Counted from the first letter of the stretch, positions 18,046 through 27,317 are shown. The stretch is DNA of 59,561 bases from Pseudooctadecabacter sp. (GCF_020627745.1 NZ_JAHDGE010000013.1:1-59561); one strand, 5' to 3'. The notes: generated from the letters alone by a model not told the origin. A program made the numbers and translations.

Positions 18046-18900
18046 ATGTTTACGCGCCTTATGACAACCACCGCCGCCCTGACCTTGACCGCTGGTATTG
18101 CTGCCGCAGACGGCCACGCCTCAACCATGGGCTACGCCCTTGCCAATGACGGTATGACACTGGTGACGATGGACAGCATCGCCGCCCCGGCTGAGGCACA
18201 GATGTTCGATCTGGCACAAAAGGTCGACGCCATTGCCTATCGTCCGGTAACGGGCGATCTGTTGGGCTACACCAATGGCGCGATTTTCAAGATCAACCCT
18301 GCGACCGGCGAATTGACCGATCTGGGCGCGGCCTTTGCCGATGACGCCATGATCATGGAAGGTGCAACCGTCGCCTTTGATTTCAACAATGCGATTGATG
18401 CGGTCCGCGCTGTGGCGACATCGGGTGAGAACCTTGTCTATTTCCCCGAAGGCTTCGGTGACAATGACGAGCGTGCCAATTCGGTGCTGCGGTTCACCGA
18501 TCTGGCCTATGCAGAGGGCGACGTGAACGCCGATGTCACACCAGGCGTCTATGCAAACGCCTACACCAACGCCATTGCCGGTGCGACCGCCGAAAGCACT
18601 TTTCAGTATGCGCTGGACTACAACGCCAATGCCTTGATTTCACTGGCCAACAATGCCGGCACGTTGGAGACGGTGGCTTACGTGACCGTAGACGGCGAGA
18701 CCGTTGATCTGTCCTCCATGGGTGGGTTCGACATCGTGTCGCCCGAGGTCGGGACCGACGCGGCCTATGCCATCTTGCAGATGGACGGCGCTGAGACCGC
18801 TGGCCTTTATGCCATCGACCTTGAAAGCGGTGCGGCCACGTTGCTGAGCGATCTTGGGATGGGTGGCATCACCAGCTTTGCCGTTTCCATGGGGATGTAA
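18046..18900 (+). CDS. Exported DUF4394 domain protein
   Basis: A 284-residue protein with an N-terminal signal peptide (about residues 1-22, ending in IAAADGH-like small residues). The DUF4394 beta-propeller-like repeat region follows, recognised by VDAIAYRPVTGDLLGYTNG followed by IFKINPATGELTDLG, and the later ALDYNANALISLANNAGTLE. The family has no settled function; it is exported and may bind a surface or ligand. It carries a good GAAAGGA ribosome site before the ATG and is followed by two hairpins, so it is likely expressed alone. Confidence 0.85.
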   Translation: MFTRLMTTTAALTLTAGIAAADGHASTMGYALANDGMTLVTMDSIAAPAEAQMFDLAQKVDAIAYRPVTGDLLGYTNGAIFKINPATGELTDLGAAFADDAMIMEGATVAFDFNNAIDAVRAVATSGENLVYFPEGFGDNDERANSVLRFTDLAYAEGDVNADVTPGVYANAYTNAIAGATAESTFQYALDYNANALISLANNAGTLETVAYVTVDGETVDLSSMGGFDIVSPEVGTDAAYAILQMDGAETAGLYAIDLESGAATLLSDLGMGGITSFAVSMGM

Positions 18901-18913
18901 TCCTCACTGGATA

Positions 18914-18933
18914 GAGGCGGGGGAACCCGCCTC
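18914..18933 (+). terminator. Hairpin after the DUF4394 gene
   Basis: GAGGCGGG at 18914-18921 pairs with CCCGCCTC at 18926-18933 over a 4-nt loop. It begins 14 bp after the stop codon and lies directly before a second, longer hairpin. No T run follows this one. Confidence 0.55.
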
Positions 18934-18935
18934 GG

Positions 18936-18971
18936 ATGGCGGCGCAACTGGGGAGGGTGCGCCGCCATTTT
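18936..18971 (+). terminator. Terminator hairpin with TTTT tail
   Basis: ATGGCGGCGCA at 18936-18946 pairs exactly with TGCGCCGCCAT at 18958-18968, an 11-bp stem ending in TTTT. It probably ends the DUF4394 transcript. It also lies just past the stop codon of the convergent DUF3179 gene, so it may act on both strands. Confidence 0.75.
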
Positions 18972-20348
18972 CTATGGCATCCACAGCGCCGTATCAGGAT
19001 GGAACTGTGACCACGCAAACCAGAAGGCCTGATGCGATCCAAGGTCTTCGCCGTCCTGCCCCACGGCGCGAATGCCGCCCGCGTCCAGCGCCAGGCGCAC
19101 GTTTTCAAATGTCACCTCCGCACCCGATTGCAACGCCAACTGTGCTGCACCCCGTTCAAACGCCACCGGCGTACCAGAGGCTGTGACCACGCCGATCACG
19201 TCATCCTGCACGGCCAATCGCGGGTCCACATCGCCCACCGGAAAGATCGGCCCGTCTGCATCGCGTCCGTTGCGAAAGTCAAAATCGCGGCCCAAGGCCA
19301 GGTCTTCGACCAAAACCGTGGTGTCCGGATGCGCCTCTTTCCATGCGCCCCATGTGGTCGTCAGAACGGTCGCTTGGTCCAGCACGACACCGGCTTCAGC
19401 CAAGGGGCCTGTCACGGCGCGGCCCAGAAAGGTGTCAAACACCGACCACGTCGCGCGGTCATACATGACCTTGTTGGACCGGATCAAAAGGCCCGAGGTG
19501 CGCAGCACGGGGCGGGTCACAGCACCCGGCACATCATCTGTGAAATAGGCCTGCATGGCGCCACACAGCGTACAATAGGGGATGCCCAGATCACGCCCGC
19601 CCAAGGTGTCGTTCACCATCTCGCGGACTTCCATGATCTGGCGCGGATAGGCGCGGGCCTCCCCGTTGATTTCAATGCCGAAGACGACGTCATCCTCATC
19701 CAGCCACGTGGCCTCGGCTGCGGTTTCCACCTCAGGGTTGTCGACGGCGGGGATGCAATTGCACAGCTCATCCATGCCAAAAGGGCGGTCATCAATCAGC
19801 ACACCACCCCAGCTGACCATGCGCCAGTCAATGTCGCCTTCCACAAAAATGCGGTCCCAGCCGGGCACGAAATGGGTGAAAATCCCGCGTTTGTGGGCCA
19901 GATAACCGGGGTAGGCGGGGATGTCCCATGCGATCAGGTGGTTCGTCAGTTCGTCCCAGCGGCGAAAGGCCGTGTATTCAATGCCCAGCAGGTCGGCTGC
20001 GGCCTGCGCCAGCGCATCGTCAAAATCGCGCCGCCATGTGAACCGCATCATGTCGCTGATCAGCCACGCCAGACGGGGGTCACCTGCGGCCACGATATCG
20101 GCCAAAGCCTCTTCCTGGTTGGTGGTCCACAACGACTGGGCGAGGCTTTCGACAAAGACGACGGCCACGGCCTGTTGCAGATCGGGGGACAAGTCGCCGG
20201 TCGGAATGGCGGGCGGCGTGCCGAATTCGGCAATGACATAATCCGGCAGATCGGCCTGCGCGCTGGCGGCCTGCGGCCCGATGAGGGCGAGGCCCAAAAG
20301 CGATACATCCAAAAGCGTGCGAAACCGGGAACGGGTAGGGCGGGACAT
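18972..20348 (-). CDS. Exported DUF3179 domain protein
   Basis: A 458-residue protein with an N-terminal signal sequence (SLLGLALIGPQAASAQ) and a long DUF3179 domain. The family marker is the cysteine-containing segment DLGIPYCTLCGAMQAYFTDD, preceded by VVFGIEINGEARAYPRQIM and followed by RTSGLLIRSNKVMYDRATWSVFDTF-like residues. Function is unknown; the conserved CxxC suggests metal or redox chemistry but this is not shown. I chose the ATG at 20348, just before SRPTRSRFRT. It converges on the DUF4394 gene across a shared terminator. Confidence 0.87.
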   Translation of the reverse strand: MSRPTRSRFRTLLDVSLLGLALIGPQAASAQADLPDYVIAEFGTPPAIPTGDLSPDLQQAVAVVFVESLAQSLWTTNQEEALADIVAAGDPRLAWLISDMMRFTWRRDFDDALAQAAADLLGIEYTAFRRWDELTNHLIAWDIPAYPGYLAHKRGIFTHFVPGWDRIFVEGDIDWRMVSWGGVLIDDRPFGMDELCNCIPAVDNPEVETAAEATWLDEDDVVFGIEINGEARAYPRQIMEVREMVNDTLGGRDLGIPYCTLCGAMQAYFTDDVPGAVTRPVLRTSGLLIRSNKVMYDRATWSVFDTFLGRAVTGPLAEAGVVLDQATVLTTTWGAWKEAHPDTTVLVEDLALGRDFDFRNGRDADGPIFPVGDVDPRLAVQDDVIGVVTASGTPVAFERGAAQLALQSGAEVTFENVRLALDAGGIRAVGQDGEDLGSHQAFWFAWSQFHPDTALWMP

Positions 20349-20428
20349 CAAAACAACCTTTCGATCAGGACTGCGCGCACCATCACCGATCACACGCTCG
20401 CGCGCCAATCAAACTCTCGTCAGTCTGT

Positions 20429-21241
20429 TCAGATGCGCGACACCGGCGCGGGTTTGATCCTTGCCAGCTCTTCGTGAAAGGCATCCTCGACCGCATCGGC
20501 CCCGTGTTCGCGCGCAAGGGCACGCAGACCGAAGTGGACATGGGCCAAATCGGTGTAATAGCTGACAAAGGTGTAATTTGTGCCCGCCCCTGCCGCGGCC
20601 CCCAGAAGAGGCACCGTCTGGCTGGCCAGCTTCTGGCCAAGCACGGTTGCAAAGCGGGGGGCGACCCGACTGATCAAGGCATTGATGGCACTGCCGGACA
20701 GTCCAAGCCGTGCGCCGATAAAGGTGGTGTCGACTCCGTCATCCTCACCCCCGGGTCCGCCCTTGCCGAACACATGCAGGCATTGGGCGCGGGTTTCGGC
20801 GGACATGGGATCCTCGCCGTGATGTTCTGCAATTTGCTGAACTGCGCGGAAAATGACCGTCGTGGCCAGCGGCAATTCAGCAAGCGCGGTCGGCAATCCA
20901 CCCAGTCCACCCAATGCGCCCGAGACCGAGGCCAGCGCCTTGTGCGCGCGGTCCGTCGCGACCAGACGGCCCAATCCGCCCTGCGTGCGACCCGCCGCGT
21001 CATAACTGCTGCGTAAGGCGCGGGTGGCGGCCCCGTCTAGGCGCGCCCGCGCGTAAGACGGCAACAGCTTCATCCCGTCCTCAACCTGGCCGCCCAGGTA
21101 GGTGATCAATTGCATCATGATGCCGGATGCGTCCTGTTGGCGTTTGGCGATGGCCCTGATTGCGTCGCGCGCTTGAGGCGTCAACGGAGCAGGGGAGGTG
21201 TCGGAGAGAGCGTCGTGCGGCGGGGTGGGTTGGGATGTCAT
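20429..21241 (-). CDS. EcsC family protein
   Basis: A 270-residue protein related to EcsC of Bacillus. Matching parts are the N-terminal helix LTPQARDAIRAIAKRQQDASG, a mid-section rich in Gly and Ala (ALGGLGGLPTALAELPLATTV), and the C-terminal amphipathic GAAAGAGTNYTFVSYYTDLAHVHFGLRAL that is conserved in the family. EcsC proteins are weakly characterised membrane-associated proteins sometimes linked to protein secretion. It stands alone here, 81 bp from the DUF3179 gene start and 31 bp from a GNAT gene on the same strand. Confidence 0.85.
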   Translation of the reverse strand: MTSQPTPPHDALSDTSPAPLTPQARDAIRAIAKRQQDASGIMMQLITYLGGQVEDGMKLLPSYARARLDGAATRALRSSYDAAGRTQGGLGRLVATDRAHKALASVSGALGGLGGLPTALAELPLATTVIFRAVQQIAEHHGEDPMSAETRAQCLHVFGKGGPGGEDDGVDTTFIGARLGLSGSAINALISRVAPRFATVLGQKLASQTVPLLGAAAGAGTNYTFVSYYTDLAHVHFGLRALAREHGADAVEDAFHEELARIKPAPVSRI

Positions 21242-21271
21242 AATCTATATTTGGGGGCGGGGGCCGTGTTT

Positions 21272-21754
21272 TCAATCCGGCAATGCCTCAAGCCGTTTGC
21301 GCACGCGGCCCCGGATACCAGCCCACGGGCCGAACCCAAGAACACGGTCGGGATTTGTGGGCGCAGGCATCACGACCCCATTCAGCCGCCGGAACCCGAA
21401 GCGTTCGTAATAGGGCGCGTCCCCCACCAGCAACACGCGCGGCCATCCGGCCCCGCCTGCACGCGCGAGCACATCACGGATCATCAGTCCGCCCAGCCCT
21501 TCGCCCTGACGGGTGGGGTGAACGGCGACGGGGCCCAGCAACAGCGCGTCGTGGTCCTCCACCCGGATCGGCCAGCACCGGATGGCACCGCCGACGATGT
21601 CGCCGTCCCGAATGACACTGCAAAAGGCGGGAACCGGAGGGACCTCATCGCGGAGCCGGTAGGACGACAGCGCCTTGCGACCGGGGGCAAAGCACAGATC
21701 GTATAATGATTCGACCTGTGGCGTGTCGGCGTCGGTTTCAGGCGTCAGTTCCAT
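21272..21754 (-). CDS. GNAT N-acetyltransferase
   Basis: A 160-residue acetyltransferase. It has the beta-strand pair GAIRCWPIRVEDHDALLLGPVA, motif A (VHPTRQGEGLGGLMIRDVL, about 97-115), and VLLVGDAPYYERFGF, which resembles the YhbS/predicted N-acetyltransferase group. The substrate is unknown. It sits 31 bp upstream of the EcsC-family gene and is divergent from the flavin reductase gene. Confidence 0.87.
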   Translation of the reverse strand: MELTPETDADTPQVESLYDLCFAPGRKALSSYRLRDEVPPVPAFCSVIRDGDIVGGAIRCWPIRVEDHDALLLGPVAVHPTRQGEGLGGLMIRDVLARAGGAGWPRVLLVGDAPYYERFGFRRLNGVVMPAPTNPDRVLGFGPWAGIRGRVRKRLEALPD

Positions 21755-21826
21755 GAACTTGGTTGAACCGATGTTTCACCCGCATTGCAATGGGGTTATC
21801 ACGAGGCACGCAACCGGAGCCCCGCG

Positions 21827-22429
21827 ATGTTCTATGAACCCAAAGACGGCCATGGCCTGCCGCACAACCCGTTCAACGCCGTTGTGGCCCCGCGCCCCAT
21901 TGGCTGGATTTCCACCCGTGGGGCGGATGGTGCGGATAATCTGGCGCCCTATTCGTTCTTTAACGCCGTGGCTTACGTGCCGCCGCAGGTGATGTTTGCA
22001 TCGACCTCTGCCAAAGAGGATCGCGGGGATACGAAGGATTCGGTGGCCAACATCCGCGAAACGGGCGTCTTTACGGTCAATATCGTCGAATACGCCATGA
22101 AGGATGTGATGAACCGGTCCAGTGGCCCGTGGGCACGCGATGTGGATGAGTTTGATGATGCGGGGATCGCAAAGGCCGCGTGTCAGACGATTGATTGCGC
22201 CCGCGTGGCGGATGCGCCGGCGGCTTTGGAATGCCGGATGACCCAGATCGTGAAGATCGAAGGGGAAGCGAATTTTGTGGTCTTCGGGGAGGTCACGGGC
22301 GTCCATCTGCGCGACGATTGCATGATGGAGGGCAAGTTCGATGTGACCCGTTTCACGCCACTGGCGCGGATGGGGTATCAGGACTACACCGCCGTGCGCG
22401 AGGTGTTCCCCCTCAAACGGCCCGAATAG
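21827..22429 (+). CDS. Flavin reductase-like (FMN-binding) protein
   Basis: A 200-residue flavin-reductase-like domain protein. The core shows NPFNAVVAPRPIGWISTRG near residues 12-30, the flavin-phosphate segment AYVPPQVMFASTSAKEDRGD-type loop and ETGVFTVNIVEYAM. The family reduces FMN or FAD for two-component monooxygenases, or works as an uncharacterised flavoprotein. The ATG at 21827 has a GGAG at 21816-21819; an earlier ATG in the frame lies in the divergent promoter region. No partner monooxygenase is adjacent. Confidence 0.88.
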   Translation: MFYEPKDGHGLPHNPFNAVVAPRPIGWISTRGADGADNLAPYSFFNAVAYVPPQVMFASTSAKEDRGDTKDSVANIRETGVFTVNIVEYAMKDVMNRSSGPWARDVDEFDDAGIAKAACQTIDCARVADAPAALECRMTQIVKIEGEANFVVFGEVTGVHLRDDCMMEGKFDVTRFTPLARMGYQDYTAVREVFPLKRPE

Positions 22430-22493
22430 GATCGGCGGGGCGGGACTGTTTGGCCCTGCGGCCCAAAGGCGCCCGCCCACCGACCCGTTTGGT

Positions 22494-24107
22494 TTAATGC
22501 CCGCCGATGATGCCCGTACGCACTGAATAATCCACGGCGATTTCGTAGTCGGGGTCATCGTCGCTGTCGACCACAAGGTGTCCGGCTTTCGACAGCAATG
22601 CGTGACAGTCGCGGGTCAGATGGCGCAGTTGCACGGCTTTGCCCTGTTCTTCGTATTTGGCGGCCACGGCCTCAATCGCCTGAAGCGCCGATTGGTCGGC
22701 CACGCGGCTGCCTTCAAAGTCGATGATCACGGTTTTGGGGTCTGCTTCGACCTGAAACAGTTCCATGAACCCGTCGGAGGAGCCGAAGAACAAGGGGCCA
22801 TTGATTTTATAGACCTTCGCGCCTTCAGGCGTGGTGTAGGTGCTGGCGTAGATGCGTTTCGCGTTCGACCAGGCGTAGGCCAAGGCGGACACGATGACAC
22901 CCACGACCACGGCGGTGGCAAGGTCTGTCATCACGGTGACGATTGTGACCAGAACGATGACGAAGGCATCGGTGCGTGGCACCTTGGTCATGATCTTGAA
23001 GCTGTTCCACGCAAAGGTGCCGATCACGACCATGAACATCACGCCGACCAAGGCGGCCAGCGGGATTTGTTCGATCAGGCCGGAGGCGAACAGGATGAAC
23101 GCCAGCAAAAACAGGGCCGCGACCGTGCCCGCGATCCGTGTGCGACCACCGGATTTCACGTTGATCATGGACTGGCCGATCATCGCACAGCCGCCCATGC
23201 CGCCAAAGAAACCGGTGACCGTGTTGGCCACACCTTGGGCGATACATTCCTGGCTCGCGCCGCCGCGTTTGCCGACGATTTCGCCCACAAGGTTCAGGGT
23301 CAGCAGGCTTTCGATCAGGCCGATGGCAGCCAGTATCAGCGCGTAAGGCAGGATAATGTAGAACGTCTCGAGCGTGAACGGCACGGCCGGAATGTGGAAC
23401 GGTGGCAGGCCGCCTTCGATGCTGGCAAGATCGCCCACCAGCGGCACATCCAGACCCAAGGCGATGACCAGAATGGCCACGATGCCGATGCCCGCCAAAG
23501 GCGCGGGGATCAGGTTGGTGACACGCGGCCAGACCCAGATGATCGCCATGGTCAGTGCCGTCAGCGCCAACATCAGATAGAGTTTCGACCCGGACAGCCA
23601 TTCACCGCCCGACACGCCGTGTCCCGTGACCTCGCCCGATCCGGGCACCTGGAATTGTGTCAGCTGGGCCAGGAAAATCACGATCGCCAGACCGTTCACA
23701 AAGCCCAACATCACCGGATGCGGCACCAGACGGATGAATTTGCCCCAGCGCATGAACCCGACGATAAGCTGGATAATCCCCATCAGGACCACCGTCGCGA
23801 ACAGGTATTCAACCCCGTGGACAGCCACCAGCGACACCATCACGACCGCCAAGGCCCCCGTGGCACCGGAAATCATCCCCGGACGCCCCCCGATCAGCGC
23901 TGTGATCAGACCGACAATGAACGCCGCATACAGCCCGACCAGCGGTTCCACCCCGGCCACAAAGGCAAAGGCCACGGCCTCTGGCACCAAGGCCAGTGCC
24001 ACGGTCAGACCGGAGAGAACCTCAATCCTGAGCCGGTCAGGCGTCAGATTGCGGGACGAAGGCTTCAGATCGGCGTCTTCAAGACGACCGACGAGATTGG
24101 CGAACAT
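22494..24107 (-). CDS. SulP family anion transporter with STAS domain
   Basis: A secondary transporter of the SulP/SLC26 family that moves sulfate, bicarbonate or related anions. About 10-12 hydrophobic helices run from residue 30 to 400, including the family segments VALVPEAVAFAFVAGVEPL and TGFFGGMGGCAMIGQSMINV. A C-terminal STAS domain follows (VIIDFEGSRVADQSALQAIE). The start is uncertain: MFANLVGRLEDADL at 24107 gives 537 residues, while an ATG at 24179 would add 24 residues and has a better GGGGG-type ribosome site. The GFFGGMGGCAMIGQS stretch resembles bicarbonate/sulfate carriers; the ion is not settled. Confidence 0.9.
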   Translation of the reverse strand: MFANLVGRLEDADLKPSSRNLTPDRLRIEVLSGLTVALALVPEAVAFAFVAGVEPLVGLYAAFIVGLITALIGGRPGMISGATGALAVVMVSLVAVHGVEYLFATVVLMGIIQLIVGFMRWGKFIRLVPHPVMLGFVNGLAIVIFLAQLTQFQVPGSGEVTGHGVSGGEWLSGSKLYLMLALTALTMAIIWVWPRVTNLIPAPLAGIGIVAILVIALGLDVPLVGDLASIEGGLPPFHIPAVPFTLETFYIILPYALILAAIGLIESLLTLNLVGEIVGKRGGASQECIAQGVANTVTGFFGGMGGCAMIGQSMINVKSGGRTRIAGTVAALFLLAFILFASGLIEQIPLAALVGVMFMVVIGTFAWNSFKIMTKVPRTDAFVIVLVTIVTVMTDLATAVVVGVIVSALAYAWSNAKRIYASTYTTPEGAKVYKINGPLFFGSSDGFMELFQVEADPKTVIIDFEGSRVADQSALQAIEAVAAKYEEQGKAVQLRHLTRDCHALLSKAGHLVVDSDDDPDYEIAVDYSVRTGIIGGH

Positions 24108-24267
24108 GGATTGACGCAACGGATCACCTAAGAAAGTTGAGGGGTGTTTTCGGGCCGTGTACCGGAGGCGCGCAGGCATGTCACCCCCCGCAGCGGAGCG
24201 GCAATGGTCTGTTGCGTCTTCACAAGCCCTGCATCACACGGCTAGGTTGCGACAAGGTTAAGGCAGG

Positions 24268-25143
24268 ATGCATATGCAGACGAAAATCGGAATTATCGGC
24301 GGGTCGGGGCTTTATGACATTGACGGGTTGCACGATGCGGCGTGGCAAACGGTGGAAACACCGTGGGGTGCGCCGTCGGACCAAATCCGCACCGGCACGT
24401 TGAACGGGACGCCAATGGCGTTTCTGCCGCGTCACGGGCGCGGTCATGTGCATTCACCCTCAACCGTGCCCTACCGCGCCAATATTGATGCGCTTAAACG
24501 GTTGGGGTGTACGGATATCATTGCCGTCAGCGCCTGCGGGTCGTTTCGGGACGACATGGCACCGGGGGATTTTGTGATCGTCAGCGATTTCATCGACCGC
24601 ACCTTCGCGCGCGAAAAATCCTTTTTCGGCACCGGCTGCGTGGCGCATGTCAGTGTGGCCCATCCGGTCTGCGCGCGCCTTGGCGATGCCGCAGAGGCCG
24701 CTGCCCGTGCCGCCGGTGTCACCACACACCGCGGGGGCACCTATCTGGCCATGGAAGGCCCGCAATTTTCCTCCGTCGCAGAAAGCCGGCTCTACCGCGA
24801 TGTCTGGGGTTGCGATGTGATCGGGATGACCAATATGCCTGAGGCGAAACTCGCCCGTGAGGCTGAGATCTGCTATGCCTCCGTCGCGATGATCACGGAT
24901 TATGACAGCTGGCATCCGGATCACGGGACCGTTGATATCTCAGATATTATAAAGACTTTGGGCGGCAACTCGGCGGCGGCGAAAACCATGGTCGCGGATA
25001 TTCCCGCCCGTCTTGGCCGCGACCGTGCCCCGTGCCCGTGTGGCTGCGACCGCGCGTTGGAGCATGCCATTATGACAGCCCCCGACGCCCGCGATGCAGC
25101 GCTGGTTGCCAAACTCGACGCTGTTGCAGGCCGCGTGCTGTGA
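24268..25143 (+). CDS. mtnP: S-methyl-5'-thioadenosine phosphorylase
   Basis: Phosphorolyses methylthioadenosine to adenine and methylthioribose-1-phosphate in methionine salvage. The 291-residue protein has the purine nucleoside phosphorylase family 2 signatures [35 protein letters not shown] and [16 protein letters not shown]. It continues with [18 protein letters not shown], where the Asn-Met-Pro-Glu residues are shared with MTAPs. The start is at 24268 or 24274; both fit the AAGG/AGGA upstream. The product adenine can be used by the next gene, apt, 37 bp downstream. Confidence 0.93.
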   Translation: MHMQTKIGIIGGSGLYDIDGLHDAAWQTVETPWGAPSDQIRTGTLNGTPMAFLPRHGRGHVHSPSTVPYRANIDALKRLGCTDIIAVSACGSFRDDMAPGDFVIVSDFIDRTFAREKSFFGTGCVAHVSVAHPVCARLGDAAEAAARAAGVTTHRGGTYLAMEGPQFSSVAESRLYRDVWGCDVIGMTNMPEAKLAREAEICYASVAMITDYDSWHPDHGTVDISDIIKTLGGNSAAAKTMVADIPARLGRDRAPCPCGCDRALEHAIMTAPDARDAALVAKLDAVAGRVL

Positions 25144-25180
25144 TCTGCGTACCACGCCCCACCCGAACAAGGACCGCCCC

Positions 25181-25711
25181 ATGAAAACCGTTCAGGATTA
25201 TATCCGCACGATCCCCGATTTCCCCCATGAGGGGATCATGTTCCGCGATGTCACGACGCTCTTTGCCGACCCGCGCGGGTTTCGGATGGCGGTGGATCAG
25301 TTGCTGCATCCCCATGCGGGCGCGGACATTGATGTGGTTGTCGGGCTTGAGGCACGGGGGTTCATTCTTGGCGGGGCAATTGCGCACCAGCTGGGGAAGG
25401 GCTTCGTGCCGATCCGCAAGAAGGGCAAGCTGCCGGGCAAGACCATCGAACAGGCCTATACGCTGGAATACGGTGAGGCCGTGATGGAACTGCACGACGA
25501 CGCGATTGAGGCGGGGGCCAAGGTGCTGGTGGTCGACGATCTGCTGGCCACGGGTGGCACCGCAGAGGCGGGGATCAAGTTGATCGAACGATTGGGCGGG
25601 GTCGTCGTGGGCTGCGCCTTCGTGATCGACCTGCCGGACTTGGGCGGCCGCAAGAAACTGGAAGGGATGGGGATGGACGTCCACATCCTGTGTGAATTCG
25701 AAGGCGACTAG
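25181..25711 (+). CDS. apt: Adenine phosphoribosyltransferase
   Basis: Makes AMP from adenine and PRPP. The 176-residue protein opens [20 protein letters not shown], as expected for bacterial Apt. It contains [20 protein letters not shown] and the PRPP-binding motif [17 protein letters not shown] near residue 120. The ATG at 25181 has AAGGA at 25169-25173; an upstream in-frame ATG inside mtnP is rejected. Together with mtnP it recycles the adenine released from methylthioadenosine. Confidence 0.96.
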   Translation: MKTVQDYIRTIPDFPHEGIMFRDVTTLFADPRGFRMAVDQLLHPHAGADIDVVVGLEARGFILGGAIAHQLGKGFVPIRKKGKLPGKTIEQAYTLEYGEAVMELHDDAIEAGAKVLVVDDLLATGGTAEAGIKLIERLGGVVVGCAFVIDLPDLGGRKKLEGMGMDVHILCEFEGD

Positions 25712-25722
25712 CCCGCCACGGA

Positions 25723-26361
25723 TCAAGCGGGATGGGCTTGGCCGTCGTAGGTTTCAAACAGCCCCGTGTTGGTGATGTTCAGCGCGTCAAAACGGGCGAT
25801 CAGCCCTGCGGCGCTGTCCTCAGGCGAGACGGCGGCGGAGGCACCGCCCATATCCGTGCGCACCCAGCCGGGGTGATAGGCCCCCACGGCCACGCCATCT
25901 GACCTAAGGTCCGTGGCCAGATTGAACGCCAAATTCGTCGCTGCAGCCTTGGACGCGCGGTAGATATAGCCACCACCGGAGGCTTTGGTCGACGCGCCCA
26001 TCTGGCTTGAGATGATGGCGATTTTACCCTTGGCCGCCCGCAAATTCGGCAGCAAAGCCTGCACCGTCAGGAACACGCCTGTTACGTTGATCGCGAAAAC
26101 CTCTGCCCACATGTCGGCAGGAAAACCCGTGCTCAGGTCTTCGCCCCGATCCGGGAAGACGCCGGCATTGCACACCAGCAAATCCAGCGGTTTGTCACCA
26201 AAGGCATCGGCCATGGCGCGGATGGACGCCGCATCAGACACATCCACCGCGATATCGCGCCCGTATCGCGCCACAGCCGTGACCGTATCGCCCCGCGCCT
26301 CAAGCTGTGCGGTCATCTGTGCGCCAATGCCGCGGCTCGCCCCTGTGATCAAAACCTGCAT
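25723..26361 (-). CDS. Short-chain dehydrogenase/reductase
   Basis: A 212-residue SDR. It has the NAD(P)-binding motif VLITGASRGIGAQM (residues 3-16), the NAG segment LLVCNAGVFPDRG, the catalytic serine region IAIISSQMGAST, and the Tyr-x3-Lys motif in YIYRASKAAATNLA. It is C-terminally short for the family, ending soon after the cofactor-proximal YHPGWVRTDMGG. Substrate is unknown. Its ATG overlaps the stop of the DUF1178 gene as TAATG, so the two are likely cotranscribed. Confidence 0.88.
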   Translation of the reverse strand: MQVLITGASRGIGAQMTAQLEARGDTVTAVARYGRDIAVDVSDAASIRAMADAFGDKPLDLLVCNAGVFPDRGEDLSTGFPADMWAEVFAINVTGVFLTVQALLPNLRAAKGKIAIISSQMGASTKASGGGYIYRASKAAATNLAFNLATDLRSDGVAVGAYHPGWVRTDMGGASAAVSPEDSAAGLIARFDALNITNTGLFETYDGQAHPA

Positions 26362-26777
26362 TAGTTCGTCTTTCGTTTGGGCATAAAGGGAAGGGGGGCC
26401 ACGGGGATCCCGTCCTCGATCAGCTTTTTGGCGTCGTCCAACTTGGCCTCACCGTAGATGGCCCGTTCAGGGGCATCACCGTCATGCATTTTGCGCGCTT
26501 CGGTGGCAAAGGACATGCCGACGTAGTCGCTGTTGTCCTCGACGTGTTTGCGCATTTTTGTCACTGCGTCCTCGGCGTCCGACATCGGGGCTGCCAAGTC
26601 CGCTGTGTTGGATTTCGCGGGCACGGACGGGGCCATAAGGCTGCGTGTCACCTGTGCCGACCCGCAGACCGCGCAGGCCAGATGACCGGCCTTTTCCAGC
26701 GCATCAAACGCGGACGAGGATGCGAACCAGCTTTCGAACCGGTGGTCTTGGTCGCAGGTGAGGGTGTAGCGGATCAA
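26361..26777 (-). CDS. DUF1178 family protein
   Basis: A 138-residue protein of a family common in alphaproteobacteria. The N terminus LIRYTLTCDQDHRFESWF and the CAVCGS zinc-ribbon-like pair near residue 39 are the family hallmarks, and the C-terminal region YGEAKLDDAKKLIEDGIPVAPLPF is also typical. I chose the TTG at 26777 because DUF1178 proteins start MIRYxLxCD and because an AAGGGG ribosome site lies 6-7 bp upstream; an ATG at 26801 would add eight residues. Function is unknown. Confidence 0.86.
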   Translation of the reverse strand: MIRYTLTCDQDHRFESWFASSSAFDALEKAGHLACAVCGSAQVTRSLMAPSVPAKSNTADLAAPMSDAEDAVTKMRKHVEDNSDYVGMSFATEARKMHDGDAPERAIYGEAKLDDAKKLIEDGIPVAPLPFMPKRKTN

Positions 26778-26852
26778 TGATAGCCCCTTTGGTCTGCCCA
26801 ATAGATAGGGCGCGACCGATGGCAGAGCAATATGGCGCGGTCCTGTCGGGTG

Positions 26853-27317
26853 TTAGGCAGGCTGAAAGCGCAGGATAATTTCACCCAGTTCCGCATCGCT
26901 GACCATGGCGGCGGCTTTCTTGCGCGACACCCACTTGCGCTGACGTTCCTTTTTCTCGGGCCAGCGGCTGTGTACCTTTTTGACCTTGAGGGCGTAAAGA
27001 ACCGCCATGCAGGGCAATTCGTCCTCCGTGCGGACCTTGTAATAGCTGAACACGCCTACGGGCTGGGGCGATATTTTGCCTTCGACGCCCGCCTCTTCAA
27101 AGGCTTCGGTTGCGGCGGCGTCCATGGGGGTTTCGCCATTCATCGGCCAGCCTTTGGGCACGATCCAGCGGCCCGACCGGCGCGAGGTGACCAGACAGAA
27201 TTGCAGTTTATCGTTCTTGATGCGGTAGCACAGCGCCGCAAACTGGGTGCGAAGATCGGTTTTGGCGGCATCGCCCAAATCAATCTCTTGCTGTTGCAAA
27301 CCTTTCATGTTTGCCAT
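26853..27317 (-). CDS. Nudix hydrolase
   Basis: A 154-residue Nudix-fold hydrolase. The Nudix box is GWPMNGETPMDAAATEAFEEAGV, with G, first E and the EAFEEAGV core matching; the usual Arg before the second Glu is replaced by Thr. The N-terminal FCLVTSRRSGRWIVPKGWPM is typical of the diphosphoinositol polyphosphate phosphohydrolase-like group in bacteria. The substrate is a nucleoside or dinucleoside diphosphate type by family only. It is divergent from modA with about 58 bp between the proposed starts. Confidence 0.87.
   Translation of the reverse strand: MANMKGLQQQEIDLGDAAKTDLRTQFAALCYRIKNDKLQFCLVTSRRSGRWIVPKGWPMNGETPMDAAATEAFEEAGVEGKISPQPVGVFSYYKVRTEDELPCMAVLYALKVKKVHSRWPEKKERQRKWVSRKKAAAMVSDAELGEIILRFQPA

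Noticed and set aside
19032-20477. 481-codon open frame on the plus strand
   Set aside because: Antisense to the DUF3179 gene, which has a signal peptide and its family motif.
22578-24131. 517-codon open frame on the plus strand
   Set aside because: Antisense to the SulP transporter gene; highly enriched in His, Asp, Gln and Arg, as antisense frames of GC-rich genes are, and no known domain.
24268-25143. Purine nucleoside phosphorylase rather than MTA phosphorylase
   Set aside because: The [12 protein letters not shown] region and pairing with apt favour MTA phosphorylase, though a broad purine activity cannot be fully excluded from sequence.
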